Source: Pollenia angustigena (taxonomy: Eukaryota; Arthropoda; Insecta; Diptera; Polleniidae). From it: a stretch of DNA of 64,000 bases. Positions 44,290 through 56,003 of the stretch are shown here, piece after piece. The stretch lies in the NCBI GenBank assembly GCA_930367215.1, contig OV884059.1, positions 239,691,803-239,755,802 on the forward strand. Reading direction: 5' to 3'. How positions within the stretch are numbered: the first letter of the stretch is position 1; each line of letters begins with the position of its first letter. The notes under the pieces were generated by a model, which saw only the letters and a program-made list of their open reading frames with translations, had not been told where the DNA came from and did not search any database. The position numbers and the translations under genes are program-made.

Positions 44290-45200
44290 ATATTAAAAGA
44301 TTTTGCTATTCGTGCTTAATTCCCAGTTTTTATTCTTGACACTTGAAATTTATTGTTGATGGGATAAGCTATTCCTATGCATTTCACTGGGGAATGTAAG
44401 ATGAGATAAACCCACTGTTGTTTTTTGTTGATGTGTTTTGTTCAAGCTTTGATATTATTACAAGTAGAACTGTTGCTATAATACTTATACGTTTAACAGT
44501 TTTATTTGGTTTAATATCTTTAGTTTGTCTAAAATCTTTATGGATGAAGTTTCCTGATGATCTGGCCTAAGCAACCAGTGAAATGCATAGGAATAGCTTA
44601 TCCCATCAACAATAAATTTCAAGTGTTTTTGTCAAGAATAAAAACTGGGAATTAAGCACGAATAGCAAAATCTTTTGAAATTAAAATTTTGTATTCCCAA
44701 AAATTGAAATTACTTTTTGATAATAAACAGGCAAGTGCACGGCCTAAAAAACACTTAATTGACAACATCTTTTGTAAGTTGTTGTTGTTTTTATTTTGTT
44801 TTTCTTAACCTACTTACAACTACAATTAATGTTGTGAGAATTTCAACTAATTGTAGTGGGGAATGTAAGATGAGATAAACCCACTGTTGTTTATTGTTGA
44901 TGTGTTTTGTTCAAGCTTTGATATTATTACAAGTAGAACTGTTGCTATAATTCTTATACGTTTAACAGTTTTATTTGGTTTAATATCTTTAGTTTGTCTA
45001 AAATCTTTATGGATGAAGTTTCCCGATGATCTGGCCTAAGCAGCCAGTGAAATGCGTAGGAATAGCTTATCCCATCAACAATAAATTTCAAGTGTTTTTG
45101 TCAAGAATAAAAACTGGGAATTAAGCACGAATAGCAAAATCTTTTGAAATTAAAATTTTGTATTCCCAAAACTTGAAATTACTTTTTGATAAAAAAAATA
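44290..45200 (+). repeat. Composite repeat, 468-bp period plus inverted cap
   Basis: CCCACTGTTGTTT (44411, 44879) and GGAATTAAGCACGAATAGC (44648, 45116) recur at exactly 468 bp. A shorter piece at the left (44302-44388) is inverted relative to them. Contains GATGATCTGGCCTAAGCA and TTATCCCATCAACAATAAA. The mirror arrangement is at 51105-51835. Confidence 0.75.
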
Positions 45201-45483
45201 TATTTCAAAATATCATTGGATGCCATTTTTTCTCTATGGGATTATTGTTGAAACTGCTATATAGCCATGTTTAAATTGATACTAAAAAAATATTACTAAT
45301 CGTAATATAAGACAAAACATAAATTGTGTCAAATGTAGAGTCAGCCACATATGGAATTGCCCCAGGAATAAATATGATTCCATATTAAAGAGGTTTAAAC
45401 GACCCATATTCTGAGAAACCTCTTCATAAATTTTATGGACATTTGTTTTGCAGAATGAAATTTTTATGACAATGCTTATGTTA

Positions 45484-46142
45484 GGTTTGAGTGGCCGGTC
45501 ACAAAGACTCAGCATAGACCAAATAGGTGCCTAGCGTTACCACATTGTACCATAACCCGCAGAAGAAAGTCAGTAAAAAAGTCATCAGATGTGATGGTAC
45601 CCAGAGTACCTCACACTCTCTTGACGAATGCCGGGAGTCTCATTAACCCAATCCCCGAGATCTTGGAGATAATGATCTCACAGACAGTTCGCCCTGGAGC
45701 GCTCGAGTGCCGGATAGTAGCATAGCAAGTGCTCTACCGTCTCCTTTTCCCCTGGTACCACACAAAATCTGCAATTGTCACTATTCAACCGCAGTCCAAC
45801 AATGACCCGTCATAAAACCTATCAGAAGCCTACAGTCGCTTCTCGATAGCGATAGAAGAACTCTCTTTGGCTCCGGATCGTAGAATCCCCACATTACCTT
45901 GGAAACCCTGCTCGATCTTGTGTTTTCCCAAAACGCCTCTGATCTCCTCCGTATAGCAGAGTCCGTATCTCTCCTAATATTCTGATTTGGAGCCGGGATG
46001 GCCACCATCCAATCGTATGGTAAATGGGCCCCCCGTTTCGCCAATTCGTCCACCTCATCGTTGCCTTCTATGCCCTGGTGACCGCGAACCCAGGTAATAT
46101 GCACTCTCCTATTGGCACAGAGTCTATCTATGCTTAAATAGG
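45484..46142 (-). pseudogene. Non-LTR retrotransposon RNase H and zinc tail, truncated
   Basis: On the minus strand the frame enters at the truncation point and encodes VHITWVRGHQGIEGND then E-V-D-E-L-A, the RNase H C-terminal motif. It continues with DTDSAIRRRSEAFWENTR and LSLSRSDCRLLIGFMTGHCW. A frameshift near 45781 is followed by CRFC...HLLCYYPAL (the last Cys pair damaged). The 3' UTR matches that of 18773-19346, down to GTGACCGGCCACTC and a shorter AACCTAAC tail. Same family, independent copy. Confidence 0.8.
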
Positions 46143-46282
46143 TATGTATATTTTTTTTTTCAGAAATTTTTTATTGTGAAACAATTTGAATTTTTTTTAA
46201 CAAAAGTTTTTTAGAAAACTTTTTTTTTTAAGCTTTTTTTTGAAACAAAATAAAAAAACATTTTCCGGTCCTTGCTTTTCAA

Positions 46283-47841
46283 TTATTTAAAAAAGGTTCC
46301 TTGTAGTTTTTCTATAAATATTTTAATATTTGGTTTAACCACTGTGGTAGCTTTAACAATAATTTAAATGTGGATACGTTTGCCATTTATTGCAACCAAA
46401 AAGGTTCATCCAACACATTGAAAACGTTGAGAATGTTTCTGCAAATGTATTTCCTCAATTAGAGTCTATTCAAAGCACATTGAATCAATATTCAAAGTTC
46501 TGTGCAAATGCGGAAAATCGAACTTTAGTTTTTTTTTTTCTTAATTAAAGGCTTTTTATATCGATACAAATATGTTTACCATATTTTGTTCTTTCTCCTC
46601 CTTTATTGACAATAAGTAACTCTTAAATTGTCGAAATCTGTTTATATTTATTACACTGACTACCATTTGTATCCCAATGAAACTTTGAGCAAAATACATA
46701 GGAAAAATCATGTATATCTGTCAGATATTATCAGTTGTTTGCGTTCGACTTAAAGTTAGCAAGCAATCAAGTGTCATCTATCAATTTGAAGTATTGCAGT
46801 TAAACATTTTTAGTATTTTTTTAGTACATCAACAGAGCAAATACAAATACAAATTGTATACAAAATTTAAATATGTGAATAATAATAGTTCTGTCAACGT
46901 TATTTTCTTAAATTTTTTTTTTTTTTTACATTCCTCCATTTATTATTTAATGAGCTTTTTATTTATTCTTGATTTTTGCATAAAACCATTAACAATTTTT
47001 ACGTCCCACTGGTCCAGTAGCGGAAGATTTAGTTCATGTGACTCTGTAAATAATGAACAAATATTGCAAGTACAACTATTGTATATATAAAAAAACAAAT
47101 AAGAATAAAAAGAATTGATTCAATACGCAAATATTGAACTCAATATCAAACAATGACTTTAATCTTATTAACATTAGCAGAGAAAGTGAACTGAAAAGAA
47201 ACTTTGTGCATAAGCATACATTAAAGCGGAAAAGAAAATGACATTTGAGGAAACAAATGCCACAAGTAATAAAATACATACGCAGTCATAATTTTATCAA
47301 CAATGTAACGATGTGTTTAGGTTTTCCTTCCTTTTAATTTCATACACAGACAATTTGAAAATTAGCAAATGAGATGAACTGACAAACGATTCATTTTTTA
47401 TACACTTTGTGACGCATTACCAACATGCCTTTTGTATAGAAAAGTTGTATCCCACTTTACTTTGGATACAATTTCTCAATAGAAAGTTGATAGGGCTTAA
47501 ATTTTTGCGGGATAGATGAAAAGTCACAAAAGAAATATTTTATGGAGTTTTGTACTTCACAAGCTTTGTTTTCATATCCTACAAAATGTTAAGGAGATTA
47601 TTATGCATTGCACCGATGTTTGTTGAAAAAAACAATTAAAAGTGCTTCGCATTTATATATACCCCTTCCACATGTGTTGAAGGGTATACAAATATTGGCT
47701 CTGGAGCATGTATACAGATTGACTCAAAATCTATTGAAGTACCATCTGGCTAAATGTCTGTTAATACCCAGAAAAAACTTTCCTACAAAATAATGCGTTA
47801 AGTGGCTCAAGGCACGGCTAATAACTATGCAAAAGATCTAA

Positions 47842-47846
<5 letters not shown>
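46283..47846. other. 1.5-kb stretch without recognised gene
   Basis: A 126-codon frame (46710-47090) is low-complexity and hydrophobic, without family features. Around 47640-47690 there is a fly-repeat word TACCCCTTCCACATGTGTTG with its inverse GAAGGGTATAC. Confidence 0.4.

Positions 47847-47897
<51 letters not shown>
47847..47897. repeat. (TA)n microsatellite
   Basis: About 25 uninterrupted TA dinucleotides. Confidence 0.95.
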
Positions 47898-47900
<3 letters not shown>

Positions 47901-49595
47901 CTAATTTGAAAATACGAAAAAAATAACGGTCACCCTAATGTCCACTTTTACCAGTCTTGGTATGGAGAGTATAAAAGCCATAAACAATATGAACTACTCG
48001 TTAAATTAAATTATTCACTAAATGTTAAGAACAGATAAAAAGAAATAAATGAATGAACAGACGAAACCATATAAAAATGAGGTTTCTAAAATATTTCAAC
48101 GACGTACCATAACAAATAATGACATTATTGGGTAACCAACTTTAAATCCATTTGCAGCAAAGAGAAATGAACACAGATACCCAAATGCCATTAGAATAAA
48201 ACAGAAGAACAATAAAAAGCATTAAAAAAATATATGAAAACAGTTTTAAAAAAAAATTGTTTATAAAGAATAAGCTCATCCGCATACGTATGTATTTGAG
48301 AATTAGGTCAAAACTGGACAATGTGGCTAATGTGAGTTCCCAGGAAAAGCATTTGCAAATTACGCAAGATAATTTAAAAAAATATATATTTTTTTAACTA
48401 TGCATTTTATTTCTAATCAAAAAATGGTTTTACGACAGCAGCTGGAAAAACTTGTAAGTGCAATAAGAAATATATTATTATTAATTGTTTTTTTTTTTTC
48501 TAATTATAGTAGACTATTTATACATTTTTAGTTAAATAAACTTTTCGCAATTTCCTTAATTTAAAATTATAAAATCTTTAAATTATCTTACAATTTCTTT
48601 ATCAAATTACTTTTAAAAAAGTTGAGTTTTGGGATGATAGCAAATATTTCTACTTAAATAAGGCCATAATCAAAGGCAACGTGAAAAAAGGACGACAAAT
48701 ATTTTTGCTCAAAATAATCGAATGGTATCGTTTATTAACGCCCTTATAGAAAACTGAACTTAAACTCGCGGGCTGCAAGCAAAATCTCATTAAACGAAAT
48801 GGCTCAAATCAATAAGTGACCAATAGTCAAAACGAAAATTGGCCCAACATAAACGGAAAATGTCCCAGAAAATAAAAATGGATATTAAATCCAATAATTA
48901 TAAAAAAAACCCAAAAAATTATGAAAAACAACCAATTTTTTTTAATTTTTGTTAATAATTCTTAAAAAGTAGTTTAAAGCCTACAAACATATTTGGGTGG
49001 CGCCATATTATGTCCGAAACTTAAAATGCCGTATTCAAAATCCCGAATTCTAAAAACCCTAATTGCATACTAAAGCTTTTCTGCTCAGACGGCCTTCGGT
49101 CGGCCACAAGGCAGAATTTAAGATATTTAGTTATTGAAGCCATTGGTTTAATACCATAGAGAGGAAAATTCTACCACCCGGCCGAATGCCAAAACTTTTT
49201 CTAATATGGAAAATTCCAAAGTCTTGAACGTGACAGTCGTACGCATCAAAAATGCAACAAATATTTTTACGTTCTCTTAACCCTTAAATAATAGCACTAT
49301 GAAAGCACTGCTATCTATGCTTAAGTTTATGGAGTGCGCGATTCTAGGTCAAAGATAATGGCAAAAGAAGTAGCGGTTCGAACGTGAAAAAACTATAAGT
49401 GACTGTTGTAGCCATGTATTAAAAGGCGTAATTCAGCGAAGCCTGACACAATTTTTTAGTCAAACTACTTTCGGAAATTTACGTAGCAATGTAACATTAA
49501 AATGTCTTTGGTTTGACTCCAACATCTTCTGTTTTTTTTAAGCCAAAATCTGGAACGATACGTAACATTTCGAAAGTGAAATTTTTTTCAAAATA
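47898..49595. other. Stretch without gene; degenerate MULE/82-bp-unit relics
   Basis: GGCCCAACATAAACGGAAAATG-like words at 48835-48960 resemble decayed MULE arms, and 49060-49185 contains a degraded 82-bp unit (CTGCTCAGACGGCCTTCGGT, ACCATAGAGAGGAAAAT). Nothing coding recognised. Confidence 0.4.
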
Positions 49596-49599
49596 ATAA

Positions 49600-50915
49600 A
49601 AAAATTATTGGCAGTTTTTTTCAATTAATAGTGATTTTTGATTTTTTAAATAAATGGATTAAGTTCTTAATTGATTGAATTAAAAAAAATATTTTTTTTC
49701 AATTAAAAATTTACTTGATTTTAAGCTTAATTTTAATTATAAGTTTAATTGAATCAATCAACTCGGTTGTTTGAATTGAACACTTTGTTGCTTTCTCCTT
49801 ATTGCTTTCCTCCATCATCTACAGTTTGCGAAAAATGTTACAAGTGCAACCAACATCTTTATAAATTTATTGTCTTTGCCCTTACATGTACATACACACA
49901 AACACACATGTTTTTGTCATCAAAAAGAACAGTAAGCGTCGCGTGCAAAAAAAACTATCAACAAGTAAAAAATGAACTGAAATTTGTTATAGACGAATTA
50001 CAATTATGACCACCAACAATGTCAATAGTGCGCCTACATACATATGTATATTATGCGTAAAATAAAAAATCGCCTTGTGGCGGACCACAGTGTTGACGGT
50101 GGTTATGGTCGCAATCGAAATTTGGTGTTTATTTTCTTTGTTTGTTAATTCTTGAATTATTTTTGGCGTCATTTCATGTTGTGCGTTTAAAGTGAATAGG
50201 TGAAAAAAAGTACAGCCAAATAACACAACAAAAACAGTTTTTTTCAGTCTTGAATACCCTGAAGAATCAGAGTTATTTTACAATTTTATACAAAGTTGTA
50301 TATATGAAATTCCTTTGTCAAAAAAATATTTCAAAATTTGTACAATTAAGCATGAGGTATTACAATTAAACAAATGAAACAAGTTATTTTTAAACCATAT
50401 TTAAATAAAACATATATTTTAAATATTATTATTTTGCTTCATTTAACCATCCACTAATTGATTTAACAAACTTATTCAATTAACAATTTGTTTGATTGAA
50501 TAATTTGCGTAATTGAATTTAGAATGTATTTCAAATACACTGTTTAATTTATTCAATTAAAAATTTAATCGATTTAATGCAAAAATTCAATCACTGTTTT
50601 AATCAATACAATTATTAAAATAATTAATTTTCTGTATTGTAATCAATTACGTTAGTAATTCATTCAATTAAAATATTGATTTTTTTTTTAATTAATTTAT
50701 TAATTCATTCAATTAAAATATTGTTTAATATAAATAATTTTTTCAATTATTTTTGTAATTAAAATGTAAAAACGTTTTAATTGAAAAAAAATTTCTTGTT
50801 TTGCAATTTTTGCAAATTTGAGTAATTGGTAATCGGTGATAGGTGCAAAATTAAACAATTTTTTGCTTGTTTCAATTATTTTGGTGATCAAACCCGTTTT
50901 TTACTTTTTTCTGTG
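49600..50915 (-). mobile_element. Larger relative of the CACAGAAAAAA MITE, inverted
   Basis: The right end (50800-50915) is the inverse of the left end of 21559-22030, sharing CACAGAAAAAA, ATCACCAA and ATTTTGCACCTAT in order. The left end near 49600 (AAAAAAATTATTGGCAGTTTT) matches the other end with its CACAG lost. About 1.3 kb, with noncoding AATTGA-rich interior and an apparent insertion around 49745-50240. Confidence 0.55.
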
Positions 50916-51104
50916 CATGTAAGAAAATTTTTTTGGAATAATTTTTATCAAATATCACATGTTTTAAAAAAGATAAATACTAAAGAAAACATACAATAAA
51001 ACATTCTCACAAATAAGAAATTACGTTTGCACAACTTTGCAGTCTGATTTTGTTCATCTAAGTGAACAAATTTATGGCTTAATTCATAAAATTAGTAAAA
51101 TCTA

Positions 51105-51835
51105 AGTATTTCAATTTCAAAAGATTTTGTTATTCGTGCTTAATTCCCAGTTTTAATTCTTGACAAAAACACTTGAAATTTATTGTTGATGGGATAAGCT
51201 ATTCCTTTGCGCATTTCACTGGTTGCTTAGGCCAGATCATCAGGAAACTTCATCCATAAAGATTTTAGACAAACTAAAGCTATTAAACCAAATAAAACTG
51301 TTAAAAGTATAAGAATTATAGCAACAGTTCTACTTGTAACAATATCAAAGTTTAAACAAAACACATCAACAATAAACAACAGTGGGCTTATCTCATCTTA
51401 CATTCCCCACTACAATTAGTTGAAATTCTCTCAACATTAATTGTAGATGAAAGTAGGTTAAGAAAAACAAAATAAAAACAACAACAACTTACAAAAGATG
51501 TTGTCAATTAAGTGTTTTTTAGGACGTGCACTTGCCTGTTTTATCAAAAAGTAATTTCAATTTTTGGGAATACAAAATTTTAATTTCAAAAGATTTTGTT
51601 ATTCGTGCTTAATTCCCAGTTTTTATTCTTGACAAAAAAACTTGAAATTTATTTTTGATGGGATAAGCTATCCTAAGCAACCAGTGAAATGCGCATTGGA
51701 ATAGCTTATCCCATCAACAATAAATTTCAAGTGTTTTTGTCAAGAATAGAAACTGGGAATTAAGCACGAATAACAAAATCTTTTGAAATTAAAATTTTGT
51801 ATTCCCAAAAATTGAAATTACTTTTTGATTTAAGT
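51105..51835 (-). repeat. Composite repeat, mirror of 44290-45200
   Basis: CGTGCTTAATTCCCAG occurs at 51135 and 51603 (468 bp apart) and inverted near 51755. Layout (two direct units plus inverted cap) is the reverse of the other locus. Confidence 0.75.
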
Positions 51836-51949
51836 ATTTCTCTATAACAATATCGTAAAATAATCAGCTTTTAATAACTTTTAAATTTTTGGTCAGGGTG
51901 GACCTTTTAATTTCGGTTGTTTTTTGTAATATTATATATGTTGTGCAAC

Positions 51950-52070
51950 CTCCTCTATTTTCGAAATAACGGTATATCTCGAAAACAAGAGCTAACCTAA
52001 AAAACGGTTGGCACCATTGGATTCAGCGTACCCGAATTATGTTAAAACGCCATGTGCTTCCCGCTTGTCT
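51950..52070 (-). repeat. Dispersed noncoding repeat, inverted copy of 17950-18085
   Basis: CGAAATAACGGTATATCTCG, GATTCAGCGTACCCGAATTA and CGCCATGTGCTTCCCG match in inverse order and spacing. Confidence 0.6.
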
Positions 52071-53464
52071 CAAAAAATTCTGGCAACAAATGGGGGAAAA
52101 AAATTATTTCCTGAAATAACTACTATATTTCTTGATCCGCTGCAGTCACCTTCTATGGTAAGGTTTTTGAAAAAAATTTGAGATTTTTGAAGTGGCTGCT
52201 CCAGACATCTTGTCGTAACTTTGGAACGCCTTAATCGATTTTGTTATGCAATCCGTCAAAAAAATTTTAATTCCACAAATAAAAAAAAAAAAATAATTAA
52301 AAAAAAAAAAAAAAATGTTTTACTCTATTGAAAGTATTCATCCAATGAAAAATATTCATAGATCTAATGTAATGTTTCATTAAATCCTTTTAATGAAACA
52401 GGTTTCGTTGATCCAACGAAGCGCTGCATAGGTTCCTTTTTAATGCAATTTTTCATGAGATTAATGTCAAAATTCATTGGTATTGCGAAAAAAATTCTTT
52501 CAGTGTACAGAAAATATTGTTAATATCAACATATTAAAAAAAAAACAGGTCTTTTAATAAAGCAAAGAATTTGGCGATTTTTTACTCAAAAGAGCTAATG
52601 TACACTGTATTTTTACTATCATGCAACAATTTTTGCGCTGTGGTGCAAATTTAATTGTTTTTAGTTAATATTATAAATTTTTTAATTGAAATACATTTTT
52701 ATTTAAAAAATCGTTGAAAATAACAAATTTCAAACATTAACGCCTGTATTAATAAAAAAATTTTTAAATTTAATAAAGGTTTACAAAACCATTTTTGTAT
52801 GAAAATTCTCCTTCATGCACGTTTGTTAAATTTAATAATCGCTTATAAATACGGGGGTAAAGCTTTTTGATTATAGTTTTGAAAACAATTTAAAAAGATT
52901 TTATGAAACAGAATGTGTTTAGGACACTCTCAACACTTTAATCACCTTTTTTTCAATAGAAAAAAATACATTTAATAACAAAATTAAGTATTCACTAAAA
53001 TTATTTATAACATTTTGTTTGTACATAAACCGTATTAAATACGTGAGTAAGAAATTTAGAGACATTAACACATCTTTATCATTTATCTAAATTTATGCGA
53101 AAAAAGCAGCTTATAATTGTCCACTGCAGGGGCATGTGTCTACTTGAATGTGGATTCGTTTAGTATTCATCAGTGCTGTTTATGCTTTAAATATTTGTTT
53201 TTCATGGAGTGGGAAGGAACATGATTCGCATTTGTAGGTGAAACAGGGAGTTTCAACATTATATGGCATCTAATGATGATTTTGTTATCAATGGCATTTG
53301 TGTGTTGTTAATTCGGGAAAAAAGTTGAAAGCGTTTTTATAGAATCTTAATACATTAAAAACTTTTTGAATAGTTAAGCTTTTATAAACTAATTTTTAGG
53401 CAGAGTTGCCAGAAAACTTTTCTAAGAAACCTACAGAGTTTACAAAAATTCCAAAAAAAAAATA
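52071..53464. other. AT-rich stretch without recognised gene
   Basis: A block at 52330-52510 repeats words such as AATGAAAAATATTCAT and AATGTTTCATTAAA and may be an unclassified repeat. No coding seen. Confidence 0.4.
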
Positions 53465-53859
53465 TCGTGCAATTTCCTCAAGTAAGAGTCCAAACACAAT
53501 GTTTGCGGTGCGGTACGGTGCGATTTCTCGTTCCGGGAGAGAAAAATAAACATAATACAACGGAAGACGGCGACGGAAATAGTTGTCATTTTTTATTTAA
53601 ATTTTTATTCATTTATTTGTGCACACATTTTTATCATGTTGTTTGTTTTCAATAATGTCGTAAACATAGCCAATTATTCAAAAACTATGGCAACATCAGA
53701 AAGAGAACGAGTATCAAAAATTAAGAGACAAGGCGAATTAAATTCGCTTTGTTGAGAGAGAAAGAAATCCCGCAATTAAAATAAATGATGAAACAGAACT
53801 GAGTCTTCAACTTCAATGATGAAACAGAACTGAGTCTTCAACTTCAAGCAAAAATTGTT

Positions 53860-55445
53860 AAGCCCATAATTAAAACGTCGGCAGTAACTTTAATTTCTCT
53901 CTCATTTCTTTCATTTTCTTTTGTTCTTATTTTTCTCTGTTTACAAAATGTATGAAATTGAATGAAAGTATGGTAGCATTGTTAAGAGAATAATTGTATT
54001 TATGTGAGAGCATTAGAAAAAACGTCCTCAAAATAAAATTGATTTTATTTCTCGACCGCATTCTCTGGCATAATTTTATGTCAAACTGCATGTAAAAAAA
54101 CGTTCAGCCCCAGTTCTGTTTCATCATTCAGGCAAAAATTTTAAAGCCCATAATCAGGGTTACCGTTGGAAATTTTCGAAAAGGGTCACAAAAAGGGTAT
54201 TTTCCAGAAAAAGGGGCCAAAAAAGGGTATTTCAATAAAAAAAAGGGTCAAGTATTTTATAAGTAGTATTTCCCATTTTAATGAACATAATAAGATCCAG
54301 TTTTTTTATAAGCAAACAAACAAATAATATTTCAGGTAGGAAGAGCTCAAAAAACTTAATTTTTTTATGGAATGCTCTGTCCTATTTTAAACACCTGAAA
54401 AAATGTTTATTCTTTATCATTATACATAGCTAATTTTTTAATATTTTTTATGTAATTTTCCGATTTAGTGATGTCAAAAAATTTTAGTTTTTGTTTTAAA
54501 TTTTGCAATCGTTCGCAAATTGTAACCATTTTCTCGATTAAAGCGATTTTTTCCTGTAAGTGTCACATTTTTAAAGCTTTTACGATTTTTAATAAATATA
54601 AGACTTTGCTACCATACCGCTGTTACCAAATATATGGGAATTTCCGTTAATTTAGCAATTTTTACCTCTTGTTTTCATTCCTGTTAGGGCACTCTCAACA
54701 CTGTCGATTCAAAAAAAGGCGAAAAGTCAATACCTTTTGCCATTATTAAGGGCGAATTTTTTTGAATAAAACATGCTACTCTTTAAGAGAGCAAAACACC
54801 AAATTGCATTTTTTTAATAAAATGTAAAATTTTTGTTTTGAAAAGAAACCACCGTAAAAAATAACAAATATTTATATGAGTTATGTTTGCTTTTAGGGAA
54901 ATTGTACTTTACTATCAAAAATCAAGGAGAAGAAAGCATGGAATTGTAAGTTTATACTTTGAGTCTGTTCCATATCAAGCAATGCTTATTTCGAAAACAT
55001 TTGTTTAGCACTTCTGTTCCGCAGTGTTGACAAAAAACAAAATGTGAGAGCTATTTTCATAAAAGGGTCACGAAATAGGTGATAATGATACAAAAGTATA
55101 ATTTAAAAAAAGGGTCATCAAAGGTATCAACACCGTCGAAAAAGGGTCAAATTGATACTTTTGTATCACAACGGTAACGCTGCCCATAATTAAAACGTCG
55201 GCAGTAACTTCAAATTCTCTCTCATTTCTTTCGTTTCCTTTTGTTCTTATTTTTCTTTGTTTACAAAATGTATGAAATTGAATGAAAGTATGGTAGCATT
55301 GTTAAGAGAGTGTCTATATGTGAGAGCATTGGAAAAAAACGTCCTCAAAATAAAATTGATTTTACTTCTTGACCGCATTCTCTGGCATAATTTTATGTCA
55401 AACTGTATTAAAAACATCGTTCAGTCCCAGTTCTGTTTCATCATT
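53860..55445 (+). repeat. Direct repeat split by the nested hAT MITE
   Basis: About 265 bp from CCCATAATTAAAACGTCGGC through CCAGTTCTGTTTCATCATT occurs at 53863-54128 and again at 55183-55443, about 90% identical. Within the first, TGAAACAGAACTGAGTCTTC is repeated again (53785-53850). Confidence 0.75.
54155..55182. mobile_element. hAT-type MITE (1028 bp) nested in Harbinger-like element
   Basis: Ends CAGGGTTACCGTTG and CAACGGTAACGCTG are inverted and flanked by a perfect 8-bp duplication CCCATAAT (54147-54154, 55183-55190). Words AAAAAGGGTCA and AAAAAGGGTATT repeat along both arms. No transposase domain. Confidence 0.85.
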
Positions 55446-55512
55446 AAAATAGATTTTAATTTTATACCGTTCCGCACTGCAATAAATTATCGTAACATTG
55501 TGTTCAGACTCT

Positions 55513-55646
55513 TAAACAGCTGAAATATACTATGAAACCATAATTTTATAAAAACGCAGCCTTTTTTATAATAATAAACAATAAAAGACGATGATTATCA
55601 ACATTTTATTTTTGCATCCTGATTGACCATTCTGAGAAAATGCCCA
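55513..55646 (+). repeat. End of a TA-flanked MITE like 14107-14804
   Basis: TATGAAACCAT, AATAAAAGACGATGATTATC and GAAAATGCCCA followed by TA match the right end of 14107-14804. The other end of this copy was not found. Confidence 0.6.
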
Positions 55647-55648
55647 TA

Positions 55649-56003
55649 TATGGATTTTTTATTCCAACGGACACATACATTTGGTTTGTTTATTCGACTT
55701 AAAACTTTAAACAGAATTATACATTTAACAGAATTACTGTTTATTATTATTATTATTCGATTAATCGGTATAAATTCTTCGATAACTCCCCAATGATCCT
55801 CCTATAAATCATACTGACACGTATTTAACATAATTCAAATCTCTTTTAATTCATAAAAAATACTCTTGTGCCTGTTTCTTAATTTAAAATAACCAAAACA
55901 TTTACAACAAAAAATTGTTTACATACAATTTAAGTTGTTTTGTTATTCGTTTTTGTCCCTGCATTAATTGTGTTGTTCTGTTTTCCTTTAATATTTTTTT
56001 AAG
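55649..56003. other. AT-rich stretch without recognised gene
   Basis: Short ATT run at 55741-55756; nothing else recognised. Confidence 0.4.

Larger units (their letters stand above)
42039..46274 (-). mobile_element. hAT element (4236 bp) with nested insertions
   Basis: Ends CAAGGACCGGAAA and the inverse TTTTCCGGTCCTTG are flanked by a perfect 8-bp duplication CTTTTCAA (42031-42038, 46275-46282). A hAT transposase C-terminus is inside on the minus strand (42343-42590). The remainder is taken up by a MITE (43108-43926), the composite repeat (44290-45200) and a LINE tail (45484-46142), so the original element was much shorter than the present span. Confidence 0.85.
53486..55512. mobile_element. 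PIF/Harbinger-like non-autonomous element (2027 bp)
   Basis: Ends GAGTCCAAACACAATGTT and, inverted, AGAGTCTGAACACAATGTT lie against TAA at 53483-53485 and 55513-55515. A 3-bp TAA/TTA duplication is typical of PIF/Harbinger. The flanks rejoin to match the uninterrupted sequence near 14660 (TTTCTTCAAGTAAAACTGCT), an empty site. The GC-rich left arm (GTGCGGTACGGTGCG) is unusual here. A hAT MITE is nested at 54155-55182. Confidence 0.7.

Noticed and set aside
46710..47090. 126-codon hydrophobic plus-strand frame
   Set aside because: Low-complexity, AT-driven composition, no motif and no splice or promoter support; a membrane protein could not be argued for.
54468..54650. Cys-rich 60-codon frame in the hAT MITE
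   Set aside because: Cysteine spacing does not fit a BED finger, and the element otherwise lacks transposase coding.
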